From positions 1 to 32,491 of the forward strand of contig CBFFYP010000056.1 of assembly GCA_965646165.1 (NCBI GenBank): a stretch of DNA of 32,491 bases, read 5' to 3'. Under the pieces are notes generated by a model. That model searched no databases. It was not told the origin of the DNA and was given only the letters and a program-made list of their open reading frames with translations. This stretch comes from MGBC114844 sp910585855 (GTDB lineage Bacteria > Bacillota > Clostridia > Lachnospirales > Lachnospiraceae). Below are positions 7,402 to 17,500 of this stretch, piece by piece. Within the stretch, counting starts at the first letter, position 1. The number at the start of each line of letters is the position of its first letter. The translations under genes were made by a program, and so were the position numbers.

Positions 7402-8355
7402 ATGACGATTCTTTATTCTTGTAATGCTGATTATATCAATCAAACCATGATTTCTATGTTTTCCGTGATGGCGCATCACAAGGAAAGAATTGATTTTATT
7501 TTAGTAAGTGACAGAATTTCTGACAGAGAAAAAAAACGGATAAAAAATTTGGTAGAGAGAAAAGGTTCTTCACAGATTCAATTTGTGGAATTAGATGGGA
7601 TACCGGAATTAAAAGAAATGGATACCGATGGGATTCATCCAAAAAGTATTTATGCAAAACTGTTTCCAGAGCGGCTGACTGATGCAGAGCGGCTGTTATA
7701 TTTAGACAGTGATGTAATAGCAAATGCATCTTTTTCTGAACTGTTTCAGATGGATTTACAGGGATGTGTGATAGCGGGAGTAAAGATGCCTTATGCAGAT
7801 GCAGTTTTAAAAAGGCAGCAGATAACGGGAGAAATTTTTATTTGTGACGGAGTGGTTTTGGTGGATGTGGTACAGTGGAAAAAAAGGCAGCTTTCGAAGC
7901 GGGCAGTGGAATATATAAAAAGATGGCAGGGAAAACCGGAGCGAATGAGTGAAAGCGTCATTAATTTTGTATGTGACAGACAGATTTTGGTTCTGCCTCC
8001 TGCTTATAATTTTATGCCAAAATTTCTTGTGTTTGGGAAAGCAGAATTAGAAAGGATGTATCAAATTCAGGGATATTATTCTTGGGAGGAGATAGAAGAA
8101 GCAAGAAAACATCCGATTTTGATTCATTTTATGAATGAGCTTTATAATCGTCCATGGTGTAAAAAAAGCAGAAATGCTATGTGGAATCATCCATATCGAA
8201 AAGATTATATCTATTATCAAAAAAAATTAGGAATTTGCCAAGAAGAGAGAAAATCTCTTTCTATACGAAATAAGGTAACACGGTATTGTTATCAAATACT
8301 TCCGTTTCCGTTATTTTTGTGGCTGTTTTATAGAATTCATAAAGATGAAAAGTAG
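7402..8355 (+). CDS. GT8 family glycosyltransferase (galactosyl/glucosyltransferase-like)
   Basis: A 317-residue GT-A fold enzyme of family GT8. The start MTILYSCNADY is the usual first nucleotide-sugar strand. The metal-binding DxD is D102-S-D104 in LYLDSDVI. FICDGVVLVDVVQWK matches the family's acceptor-side segment, and HFMNELYNRPW near 245-255 matches the C-terminal H-x-x-x-x-K/R-P-W region. RBS AAGGAG precedes the ATG. Members in LPS or capsule loci use UDP-Glc or UDP-Gal; which one applies here is not visible. It lies in the same operon as the flanking GT4 and ABC exporter genes. Confidence 0.85.
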   Translation: MTILYSCNADYINQTMISMFSVMAHHKERIDFILVSDRISDREKKRIKNLVERKGSSQIQFVELDGIPELKEMDTDGIHPKSIYAKLFPERLTDAERLLYLDSDVIANASFSELFQMDLQGCVIAGVKMPYADAVLKRQQITGEIFICDGVVLVDVVQWKKRQLSKRAVEYIKRWQGKPERMSESVINFVCDRQILVLPPAYNFMPKFLVFGKAELERMYQIQGYYSWEEIEEARKHPILIHFMNELYNRPWCKKSRNAMWNHPYRKDYIYYQKKLGICQEERKSLSIRNKVTRYCYQILPFPLFLWLFYRIHKDEK

Positions 8356-8364
8356 GAGTAGGAA

Positions 8365-9807
8365 ATGCTGAAAAAAGAGGATTATTCCAATGAAAAAAGT
8401 TGGAAAAAGGCAGGAATTGCTTTTTTTATTTATCTAGGAATTGCTTTTTTATTTTATTTTATTGCAGAAGAGCAGATTACGTATCGGACTTATCAAAATG
8501 AATCGCCCATGCAGAGTACAAATATTGGAGAGATTGTGGACGGAGACAGAATCGAGCAGACGATTTTTTATTCCGGTGATTATCTTTCTTCTCTGACTTT
8601 TCAGACCGCTACTTATGCCAGAAAAAATACCGGAACGATTACTATTACAGTAAGTACTGAGCCGTTTGATACAGAGATGGATTCGGATATATTTGTGCAG
8701 CAGACGTTTGATATAGAAAAGCTGGAAGATAATTCTAATCTTGTTGTAAAAGCAGGAAAGAAACTAGAATCACCTGTTTTATATCTTTGTATTACTTCAA
8801 ATGGAGCAACTTATGGAAATGCCATTACTTTTTATGCGGCACAGAAAAGCGAGGAATATCCATCATTGATTCGAAATGGACAAGCAGAAGGAATTTCTTT
8901 ATGTGTGGGCGTGGAAGGAGGGCTGGCAACTTTTTTTGGAGAACAGTACTGGAAAATCGTTTTTATAACAGGAGTGATACTGGCAGGATTGGTTCTGATT
9001 TTATTTGGAAAAGGGGAAAAGGACAGACTGGGAAATCGTATTGTTTTTCATATAAAACAGTATGGTTTTTTAGTCAATCAGTTGGTTAAGCGTGATTTTA
9101 AAACAAAATATAAACGTTCAACTTTAGGATTTCTTTGGAGTTTTTTAAATCCTCTTTTGACCATGATTGTACAGTATATTGTATTTTCTACGATCTTTCG
9201 TTCAGATATTGATAATTTTCCGGTCTATTTATTAAGTGCCGGTATTGTATTTAATTTTTTTACCGAATCCGTAGGCGGAGGGCTTTGTGCGATTGTTGGA
9301 AATGCGTCTTTGATTACAAAGGTCTATGTGCCAAAGTATATTTATCCATTTTCAAAGGTGCTTTCTACTGCGATTAATTTAGTGATTTCTATGCTGCCGC
9401 TGCTTTTTGCAGTGGGAATTACAGGAGAAGAGATTACAAAAGCATTTTTTTTAATTCCGTTTTTGTTTCTTTGTTTGATTCTGTTTTGCGTAGGAATGTC
9501 TTTTTTACTTTCTACCAGTATGGTATTTTTTCGGGATACACAGTTTTTATGGGGAATTATTAGTTTAGTTTGGATGTATGCAACACCGATTTTTTATCCT
9601 GAAAGTATTATACCAGAGCATTTTTCTTTTATTTTAAAGGGGAATCCAATGTATCATTACTTAAAATTTTTTCGTACGATATTGATGCAGGGAGTATCGC
9701 CGCAGATGTCAGAGTATGTGTATTGTATCGGGTTTGCTCTATTATTTTTACTGATAGGTGCGAAAGTATTTCAGAAAGCACAAAATAAATTTGTTTTGTA
9801 TCTGTAG
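8365..9807 (+). CDS. ABC-2 type polysaccharide export permease with extra N-terminal extracytoplasmic domain (Wzm/TarG-like)
   Basis: The C-terminal ~255 residues are a polysaccharide ABC-2 permease: VKRDFKTKYKRSTLGFLW (241-258) is the hallmark amphipathic entry, followed by about six membrane segments and WMYATPIFYP. Typical Wzm/TarG proteins are about 260-280 residues; this one is 480. The extra part has a membrane helix (about 17-34), a ~160-residue outside domain (35-195) and another helix (196-215). The outside domain resembles two domains in the DUF2142 protein at 14518: pattern TFQTATYARKNTGTITI, then GNAITFYAAQ. It pairs with the ATPase gene 10 bases downstream to export a lipid-linked glycan. 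The extension may bind the glycan or a partner outside the membrane; this is inference. Confidence 0.85.
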   Translation: MLKKEDYSNEKSWKKAGIAFFIYLGIAFLFYFIAEEQITYRTYQNESPMQSTNIGEIVDGDRIEQTIFYSGDYLSSLTFQTATYARKNTGTITITVSTEPFDTEMDSDIFVQQTFDIEKLEDNSNLVVKAGKKLESPVLYLCITSNGATYGNAITFYAAQKSEEYPSLIRNGQAEGISLCVGVEGGLATFFGEQYWKIVFITGVILAGLVLILFGKGEKDRLGNRIVFHIKQYGFLVNQLVKRDFKTKYKRSTLGFLWSFLNPLLTMIVQYIVFSTIFRSDIDNFPVYLLSAGIVFNFFTESVGGGLCAIVGNASLITKVYVPKYIYPFSKVLSTAINLVISMLPLLFAVGITGEEITKAFFLIPFLFLCLILFCVGMSFLLSTSMVFFRDTQFLWGIISLVWMYATPIFYPESIIPEHFSFILKGNPMYHYLKFFRTILMQGVSPQMSEYVYCIGFALLFLLIGAKVFQKAQNKFVLYL

Positions 9808-9817
9808 GAGAAGTCAG

Positions 9818-12184
9818 ATGATTCAAGTAGAAAATATTTCGATGCGTTTTCGTATGGCAAATGATCGAATTGTCAGTCTAAAAGAATATGTCATTGCCCG
9901 ATTAAAAGGGCAGTTAAAATATCGGGACTTTTGGGTTTTTCAGGATATTAGTTTTGAAGTGGGAAAAGGAGAAGTTGTTGGTATTATCGGAAAGAACGGA
10001 GCTGGAAAAAGTACGCTTTTAAAAATTATTGCAGGTGTGCTGACACCGACAAAGGGCAGTGTCAGTGTGCAGGGAAAAGTAGTTCCTATGCTGGAATTAG
10101 GTTCAGGATTTGATATGGAACTAAGCGGAAGAGAAAATATTTTTCTGAACGGTTCGATTTTGGGCTATGGCAGAGAATTTTTAGAAGAGCACTATGGAGA
10201 GATTTTGGAATTTTCACAACTGCAGGAATTTATTGATATGCCGATTCGTAATTATTCTTCTGGGATGCTGATGCGTCTGGCTTTTTCGATTGCTACGATT
10301 GTAAAACCGGAAGTACTGATTGTGGACGAAATTTTAGCAGTGGGGGATGAAGCATTTCAGAAAAAATCCAAGCGGAAAATGTTAGAACTGATGAGCGGAG
10401 GAACAACGGTACTGTTTGTTTCCCATAGTATTGAGCAGATTCGGGAAATGTGCAATCGGGTGGTATGGTTAGAAAACGGGAAGATCAATCTGATTGGAGA
10501 AGCAAAAAAGGTCTGTGATGCCTATCAGGAATTTATGAATCCGACAGTGGATTTGAAAGAGTCGATTCAGGAGAGAACTCGAAAGACCGATGCAGAAAAA
10601 TATTATATGGATGTGCTGCTGGTTTATGGTGTATTAGGAGAAGAGTATGAATGGCGGGTTCATAATCAAAAGGAACAGTTATTGGCTGGAAATATGGCAG
10701 CAGCAGAGAGTTATTATCAAGAGATAACAGAAAAGATGATAGCCAGATATCGGGTTTTTATTTTTATCGGCTGTCCGGGGACAGAAGAGGTTATCTCTTA
10801 TATAAAAAAATTAAAAGCATATCATAAAACGGTTTTAATTGACTGCAGCGGGATCTTGGAGTGGAAAAATAATCGGATCTATCGGAACTGTAAGGCAGAG
10901 ATTCATGGGATTGTAGCGGCAACGGGATTAGTAGAAGAAGCGGCAAAGAAAGAAGGATTTTTGGTTTATCGAAATTTGGATGTCTGCTCAGATCGTATGG
11001 AACAGCTTTCGGAATGGGCAGTTTATGATCGGGAAATTTTGCCTGATTTGGATGTCAATCAGATGTCTGGAGATATGGAAGTGGTTAATTATTATCGGGC
11101 AGTAAAAAAGAAAGAGGAGAGAAAGAATAGAAACTTGCGGATTGGCTGTTTTTGTTTAGAAAAAGAAATGGTGGAACGACTGGCAGAGGCAGTTTTTACA
11201 GTCGATCCGCAGGCAGAACTTTATCTGCATCCAAATTTGCAGTTAAGCAGCCGAATGGAACGGTATCGAGGACGGATTTTCTATTTTGAAAGTATGGAAC
11301 GGGAAAAACTTCCCGGTATATATGCCGATTTGGATTTAGTTCTTGGGATAGAAAGAGAGTGTGCAGAGGAAGACAGCGAAAAACGGCAGCTATATCAGCA
11401 ATGGATTTATGCTGGATTGGTAAAGATTCCTTTTTTTATCTGGGTTTCAAAAAAGGAAGAAGAACTGATTGATATGATACAGAATAACAGAATTACGGCA
11501 GCAGATGAAATATCGTTTTATCAGACAGTAAAGAAGTGGTATCAGAAAGAAAAATGGCGCAAAGAATGGATAGAACAGATATTTTCTCAAGTAAAAAAAG
11601 AGGTAACAGCAATTAATACAGGAGGAAGATTTACTCGATGGATACAGAAACAGGAAACAGCACAGATCGTATTTCTTTTAAAAAAAGAAACAGAAAAAGA
11701 AAAGCAGAAAAGAATCTTTACTTGTGCAAAAAACTGTTGGAAAAAGGGAAGGGATGTGCTGCTGCTTTGGGATGATGCAGTTGGAGATTTGGCAAAAGGA
11801 ACGACAATTTCCGAACTGGCTCGATCGGAAGTATATCTCTATGGTTCATTTGATCGAGTGGTAGCTGCAGAATGGGAAGACTGCGATTTTCTGCGTTCGT
11901 ATTCACAGATTCGCATAAGGATCTTTTTACAGCAGGAAAAGCAGTGGCAGCTTTATGCTTCCGGTGATTATCGCAGATTTCAAAGAAGGCAGCTTTATTT
12001 TTCTTGTACAGAGATACTTTTTTTGGTAAGAGAGGAATTTTTTACTGCACATTCAGAGTTATTTATAGGGGAGTATGCCAAAGTAAAAGTACTTCCTGAT
12101 AAAGAAGAGGAATGGGATCGGGTAATTTTAGAAGAAGAGAATTTAGAAGATAAGAGGGAAGAAAGAATCATCAGGAAACAATAA
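9818..12184 (+). CDS. ABC export ATPase (Wzt/TagH-like) fused to a degenerate glycosyltransferase-like region
   Basis: Residues 1-245 are a polysaccharide-export ATPase: Walker A GKNGAGKST (58-66), signature YSSGM (146-150), Walker B VLIVDE (166-171), switch H203. The remaining ~540 residues are unusual. From KYYMDVL (261-267) onward they follow, at low identity, residues 45-575 of the neighbouring double glycosyltransferase (12235), sharing the stretch SDRM-QLSEWA-YDR-LP, but the catalytic-type residues there (FDIDD, ENKWVEA) are not kept. So the C-terminus looks like a glycosyltransferase paralogue turned non-catalytic. Known Wzt proteins of O-antigen systems carry a C-terminal carbohydrate-binding domain; this region may play that part or dock the enzyme next door. 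Start ATG 9818 has TAGGAG; a longer frame from 9758 overlaps the permease gene and is unlikely. Confidence 0.85.
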   Translation: MIQVENISMRFRMANDRIVSLKEYVIARLKGQLKYRDFWVFQDISFEVGKGEVVGIIGKNGAGKSTLLKIIAGVLTPTKGSVSVQGKVVPMLELGSGFDMELSGRENIFLNGSILGYGREFLEEHYGEILEFSQLQEFIDMPIRNYSSGMLMRLAFSIATIVKPEVLIVDEILAVGDEAFQKKSKRKMLELMSGGTTVLFVSHSIEQIREMCNRVVWLENGKINLIGEAKKVCDAYQEFMNPTVDLKESIQERTRKTDAEKYYMDVLLVYGVLGEEYEWRVHNQKEQLLAGNMAAAESYYQEITEKMIARYRVFIFIGCPGTEEVISYIKKLKAYHKTVLIDCSGILEWKNNRIYRNCKAEIHGIVAATGLVEEAAKKEGFLVYRNLDVCSDRMEQLSEWAVYDREILPDLDVNQMSGDMEVVNYYRAVKKKEERKNRNLRIGCFCLEKEMVERLAEAVFTVDPQAELYLHPNLQLSSRMERYRGRIFYFESMEREKLPGIYADLDLVLGIERECAEEDSEKRQLYQQWIYAGLVKIPFFIWVSKKEEELIDMIQNNRITAADEISFYQTVKKWYQKEKWRKEWIEQIFSQVKKEVTAINTGGRFTRWIQKQETAQIVFLLKKETEKEKQKRIFTCAKNCWKKGRDVLLLWDDAVGDLAKGTTISELARSEVYLYGSFDRVVAAEWEDCDFLRSYSQIRIRIFLQQEKQWQLYASGDYRRFQRRQLYFSCTEILFLVREEFFTAHSELFIGEYAKVKVLPDKEEEWDRVILEEENLEDKREERIIRKQ

Positions 12185-12234
12185 CCAAGAAATAATAGAA
12201 GGGATTCGATAAAACAGAAAGGGATAGACAGAAT

Positions 12235-14502
12235 ATGGAAAAGGTAAGTGTATTGGCAGAAAAATCGGTAAGAGCATTAAAGGCAGGCGGGGTAAAGGAG
12301 CTTGCCCGGCGGACAAAATTTTATTTTGATCAAAAGAAAAATCCCCTTCCGACCGACTCGCATGAAAATTACTATATGGATGTACTTTTTATCAATGGGT
12401 GCTATTTACCACATCCATCCAGATATCGTGTAGCCCATCAGAGGGAACAGTTAATGGCAGGAAATTTGACCAGTCATGAAGTTTTTTATACAGATTTAAC
12501 TTTAAAAGCAGTACGAAATTATCGGGTTTTTATTTTTTACCGCTGCCCTTTTACTGAAACAGTAGGAGAGTTTATTCGATTGGCAAAGCAGTTGAATAAA
12601 ACAGTACTTTTTGATATTGATGATTTGGTTATTAATAAAAAATATACACGTACAATTCCATATGTAGCTGCTATGGAAAAAGAAGAAAGAAAAGCCTATG
12701 ATGAAGGAGTGGATCTGATCAGAAAGACTCTTTGGATGTGTGATGCAGCAATTACTACAACAGAACGGATGGCAGAAGAACTCAAGAATTATGTACCAGA
12801 AGTATATATCAATCGAAATGTTGCTTCGGATCGTATGCTGCAGCTTTCAGAGTGGGCTTCTTATGATCGGGATGTTTTGCCGTATAAAAGGGCAGAGGAA
12901 ATTGAAGGAAAAGAGAATCTTCGAATCTATAGAAAAGCCTGTAAAGGAAGGAAAAAGCGGGATCGGGGTGGACTGCGGCTAGGATATTTTAGCGGAAGCA
13001 TCACACATAATGCAGATTTTCAAATGATACTGCCGGTGATTGAAAAATTGATGGAACGTGAAAAAACGTTGGAATTATGGATGGTAGGGGAGTTAGAACT
13101 GCCGGAGGAGTTAAAACGTTATCAGGAACGTATTATAAATCAGCCATTTGTAGATTGGGAGGAACTGCCACGCCTGATTGCTTCCGTGGATGTCAATCTT
13201 GCACCTTTGGAAAATAGTATTTTTAATGAAGCGAAATCGGAAAATAAGTGGGTAGAAGCCGCTTTGGTAAAAGTGCCAACTGTTGCAAGCAAAATCGGAG
13301 CATTTGAAAAAATGATACAATCAGGAAAAACAGGGATTCTTTGTGAAACAAACGAGGACTGGGAAAGAGAATTGATTCGGTTAATAGAGGATAAGCGCTA
13401 TCGAAAAGAATTAGGGAAAAATGCGTATGAATATGTGAAAAAGCACTGTGTTTCAATTTATACTGCTTATGGAATTACTACTTATATTCAGAAAAAAATG
13501 ACGCCAAATATTGTATTTGTTCTTCCGACTCTGCAGATAAGCGGCGGTCTTTTGGTGGTATTAAAACACTGCGAGATACTAAAGAAAATGGGACTGGATG
13601 TAACGATATTTAATGATGGATATGAAAAAGATAGTTATATTAAGGGTGCTCAGATGAAGTTTCCGGTGATTTCAAGAAAAGAGATCGGTATTTACGGAAG
13701 TATTGATAAAGCAGTTGCTACTTTATATAGTACAGTAGAGTTTTTAACGCTTTATCCAAATATTAAAGAACGGTTTTATTTTGTGCAGAATTTTGAAACC
13801 GATTTTTATCAGGCAGGAGAATATCTGCGTTTTCGGGCAAATCAGACTTATTTTTCCTGTTTGAATTTAAAGTATATTACGATTTCGAAGTGGTGTCAGA
13901 AATGGCTGAAAGAACAGTATGGAAAAGAGGCACTTTATGCACCAAACGGAATTGAATTAAAACGGTTTCCTATAAAAAAGCGGGATTTTAAGGATTCTAA
14001 GAAAAGGATACGGATTTTAGTAGAGGGAAATTCCGAGGATTATTATAAAAACGTAGATGAAAGTTTTCGAATTATTGAATTATTAGATACTGAAAAATAC
14101 GAAATTTGGTATATGTCCTATCAGGGAAAACCCAAAGAATGGTATCGAGTGGATGAGTTTTTATATAAAGTACCAAATACGGAAGTGGCAAAGGTTTATC
14201 TGCAGTGTGATATTTTATTAAAAACCAGTATACTGGAAAGTTTTTCTTATCCGCCGTTAGAAATGATGGCAACTGGCGGATATGTAGTAGCGGTTGCAAA
14301 TGAAGGAAATATGGAATATCTGCAGAATGGATATAATTGTCTGTTTTATCCGAGGGGAAATCGAAAGGAAGCAGTAAAGCGGATCGAACGGTTAGTAATC
14401 GATCGCAAGCTGCAGGAAAAATTGTATCAGAATGGTTTGGATACAGCAAAAAGCAGAGCATGGGACTTGCTGCAAAAGCAGATTATTTCGTTATATCAGT
14501 AA
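12235..14502 (+). CDS. Double-domain glycosyltransferase (two GT4-like GT-B modules)
   Basis: A 755-residue cytosolic protein with two GT-B-type modules in tandem. Module 1 (about 45-420) has VLFDIDDLVI at 124-133, LRLGYFSGSITHN at 247-259 and a C-terminal motif NEAKSENKWVEAALVKVP (331-348). Module 2 (about 425-755) has PTLQISGGLLVV at 431-442 and a clean EX7E motif, E668 and E676 in LESFSYPPLEMM. Two-module enzymes of this sort often add two different sugars or polymerise a repeat, as in rhamnan and O-antigen polymer synthesis. Its first ~575 residues are the parent-like relative of the C-terminal part of the ATPase just upstream, indicating duplication and fusion. A start at 12235 fits the weak upstream AGGGAT. 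Confidence 0.82.
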   Translation: MEKVSVLAEKSVRALKAGGVKELARRTKFYFDQKKNPLPTDSHENYYMDVLFINGCYLPHPSRYRVAHQREQLMAGNLTSHEVFYTDLTLKAVRNYRVFIFYRCPFTETVGEFIRLAKQLNKTVLFDIDDLVINKKYTRTIPYVAAMEKEERKAYDEGVDLIRKTLWMCDAAITTTERMAEELKNYVPEVYINRNVASDRMLQLSEWASYDRDVLPYKRAEEIEGKENLRIYRKACKGRKKRDRGGLRLGYFSGSITHNADFQMILPVIEKLMEREKTLELWMVGELELPEELKRYQERIINQPFVDWEELPRLIASVDVNLAPLENSIFNEAKSENKWVEAALVKVPTVASKIGAFEKMIQSGKTGILCETNEDWERELIRLIEDKRYRKELGKNAYEYVKKHCVSIYTAYGITTYIQKKMTPNIVFVLPTLQISGGLLVVLKHCEILKKMGLDVTIFNDGYEKDSYIKGAQMKFPVISRKEIGIYGSIDKAVATLYSTVEFLTLYPNIKERFYFVQNFETDFYQAGEYLRFRANQTYFSCLNLKYITISKWCQKWLKEQYGKEALYAPNGIELKRFPIKKRDFKDSKKRIRILVEGNSEDYYKNVDESFRIIELLDTEKYEIWYMSYQGKPKEWYRVDEFLYKVPNTEVAKVYLQCDILLKTSILESFSYPPLEMMATGGYVVAVANEGNMEYLQNGYNCLFYPRGNRKEAVKRIERLVIDRKLQEKLYQNGLDTAKSRAWDLLQKQIISLYQ

Positions 14503-14517
14503 AGGAGAAAATGGGTT

Positions 14518-17500
14518 GTGAAAGAAAATAGGAAAAAGTTGATTTATCTTGGTGTGGTTTTATTTTTGATTGGTACGTTTTTAATTATCAATCAAGAAAG
14601 ATGCAATTTCTTTTTTTCCAATTTAGCAACGATACAGGAAGAAAATCCAGAGCCGCTAAGCTATCTGGATGAAATGCCGATTGATGGGATTACAAAGGAA
14701 AGAGAAGTGATTCAGCCTTTGACTTTTGACAGAAGAGTAGGACATATCGGGGTGAAAATCGGTACATATGGAAGAGAAAATCATGCCATATATGAAATCA
14801 GCTTGCTTGATCAGTGGGGAAATGTCTTAGGTATGGCAAGAGAAGATGCTGCTGCAATGAAGGATAATGACTATTTTTATATAAAAGTCGAACGGCTGAT
14901 TGTGCCGGGGCAGGAATATTATTTAAAGATAATTTCTGATTCTGCGGAGGATGAAAATGCCATTACTTGTTATGCATCAAAAAGTATAGAGAACCAGAAA
15001 CCAGTAAGGATTAATGGAAAAGAGCAGGACTATTCTTTGATTTTAACGTTTATGTATGGAAAAGTGAAGAATTATACCAGTGCAATTCTTGCTGTACTTT
15101 TATTTGTTTATGTGATGTATGCAGGATATTGTTTGATAAAAAAAGAGAAAATCCTTCCTTTTATAATGACAGGGAAAACCATCTTTTTGTCAAAACAGAT
15201 GCATCTGGCAGTAATCGTGATTAGTATAGTGGCTTTTTGTGCAGCATTGTTTTGTAAAAAAACAATTTATGAAATTTTATTTACAGAAGATTCTCATGCA
15301 GAAACGTATATTTCAGAAGCTTTATTAGATGATGTGACTGCGGAGCAAAGCTTTATTTATCCAGAAGAGGAAATGGATTGCATTGAAGTAAGATTTGCAC
15401 TGTTTTTGCAGAAGTTTCAAAGTGGTGTAATTCACTTTGAGTTATATGAAACAGGAAATTTGGATGTCATAAGAAGTGGTTTTGTAAAAGCAAAAGATTT
15501 AGAAAATGAATATGTTCGGTTTTCCTTTCCTAAGATAGAGGGTACAAAAGGAAAAGAATATACACTTCGTATTTATACAACGGAAGTAAAAAGTGATAAT
15601 GCCATGAGTTTATACTTTACAAGCGATAATTTCAACCAACAGGTATTTCAGCTGCACGGAGAGGAAGTAAAAGGAAATTTACTGCTGACAGCAGGAACTA
15701 CGCAAAAAGAGTTTTATTGGGAATGGATTTTGGTTTTAGGAATCGTTTTAGTTGGAATCGTTCTGTTTTATTTCTGGCGGTTTTATATCGCAAAGCGTAA
15801 GTTAGTGGCTGTTATTGGAGTTGTTTTCGCTATAGTGGTTGGAGGAATTGGAGTGCAGTCTTATTCTGTTTATCATAAATTTAGTATAGATGGGATAATA
15901 AAAACCATTTTTGAAAATAGTTCTGGAAGAGAGAAAATATATAATCAGGAGGGGATAGATTATAAGGAATCTTTTGATTATTCTATTCGTACCGATGGTA
16001 CTTGTTATGGAATGACGCAAATGATAGAGTTACAAAATATTAATTCAAAAATAGATTCCATAAGGATTAGGCTAAAAAACGATAGTATGGCTAAAAGGAG
16101 CTATTATGTATCGATATTTTTTGATACAGGAAGTGGATATAACAATGATGAAAAATATAATGTATTTTATATTTATCGTGGAGAAAGTGAAATATTAATT
16201 CCTATATTAAATCGTAATCTTATTCATTCTATGAGAATTGATATTGGAGAAGAAATATATATAGAAACAATAAAATGGAATAAAAAATTGATAGAGATAG
16301 ATGAGATTGTGTTAAATCATTCTGATTTAAGAGAAGAAAATAGCTATTTTTTATGGACAGTTACTTTTGTAATTGTTTTTATATTAGGAATTTTTATAAG
16401 TAAAAAATTTAAAAAGTTGGAAAAGATGACAATTACTTTTTTTCTGGCAGCAGGATTTGTATATGGAATTATTTTTTCTGTATTGATTCCGATTGCCCAA
16501 GTACCAGATGAAGCATATCATGTACGGCATACTTTGTATGCAATAGGTGGTGATGAAATATATAAGCAAATGATGGAAATTACTGAAGAAGTTGGTTTAT
16601 TTAAAATTACTGGAATGTCTGGAGAAAAAGTTGATACTTTAAAATATAAAAGTTTATTTACTACTCGTTTAGAATCTTATAAGCTAAATCATATTGTTGA
16701 GAAAGATACTTTAGAAGTTTTAAAAAGACCAGGACAGACGATAGGCGTATTAATAGCTATTCTTTTTAAAATGCCAGTGTTTTGGATTTATTTTTTAGGA
16801 GAATTGGGAGGATTATTTGTATATATAGGAATTTGTTATTGTGCATTGAGATTATTGCCAAGAAAGAAAGAATTAATGTGTATGATAATGCTGCTTCCAA
16901 TAGCATTACAGCAGGGAGGAAGTTTTTCCTATGATTCTTTTAATAATGCACTTAGTTTTTTATTGATATCTTATATTATGTATTTGAATGTAAAAAAGGA
17001 ATTTGTTGATTTAAAAGATATAGTTGTTTTGATAAGTATAGGATTATTATTATTTTATATTAAAACAATATATGCGGGATTACTCTTATTATTTGTTGTA
17101 GTGCCAGTTGATAAATATAATATTAAAATAAGAAGATATTGTATTGATAAACAATGGATAAAAGCAAATAGAAAAAAGGTAATAGCAGGTGTTTGTATTG
17201 GAATTTTATTAATAATAGCTTTTGTATTAATGATGAAATATGAATATGTCATATTATTAGTGCAGGCATTTATCTATGTGGGAGAAATTATTCGTTTAGT
17301 AGGTCGCTCTTTTATAGAACAGGGAAATATGTATATAGATTCTATGATAGCATGTTTTGGATGGGCAGATACACCAGTAAGTGAATGGTTTGTGATTGTT
17401 TATGTATTTGGTTTAATTTGGTTGTGGTGGTTTAGTGATAAGGAAGATGAAATAGATAAAAATTCTAAGATAAATGCTAAATCTAAAATAATAGAAAAAA

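Noticed and set aside
9758..9817. Upstream extension of the ABC ATPase
   Set aside because: The extra 20 residues overlap the permease end and do not resemble the start of an ABC ATPase; the ATG at 9818 has a strong ribosome site.
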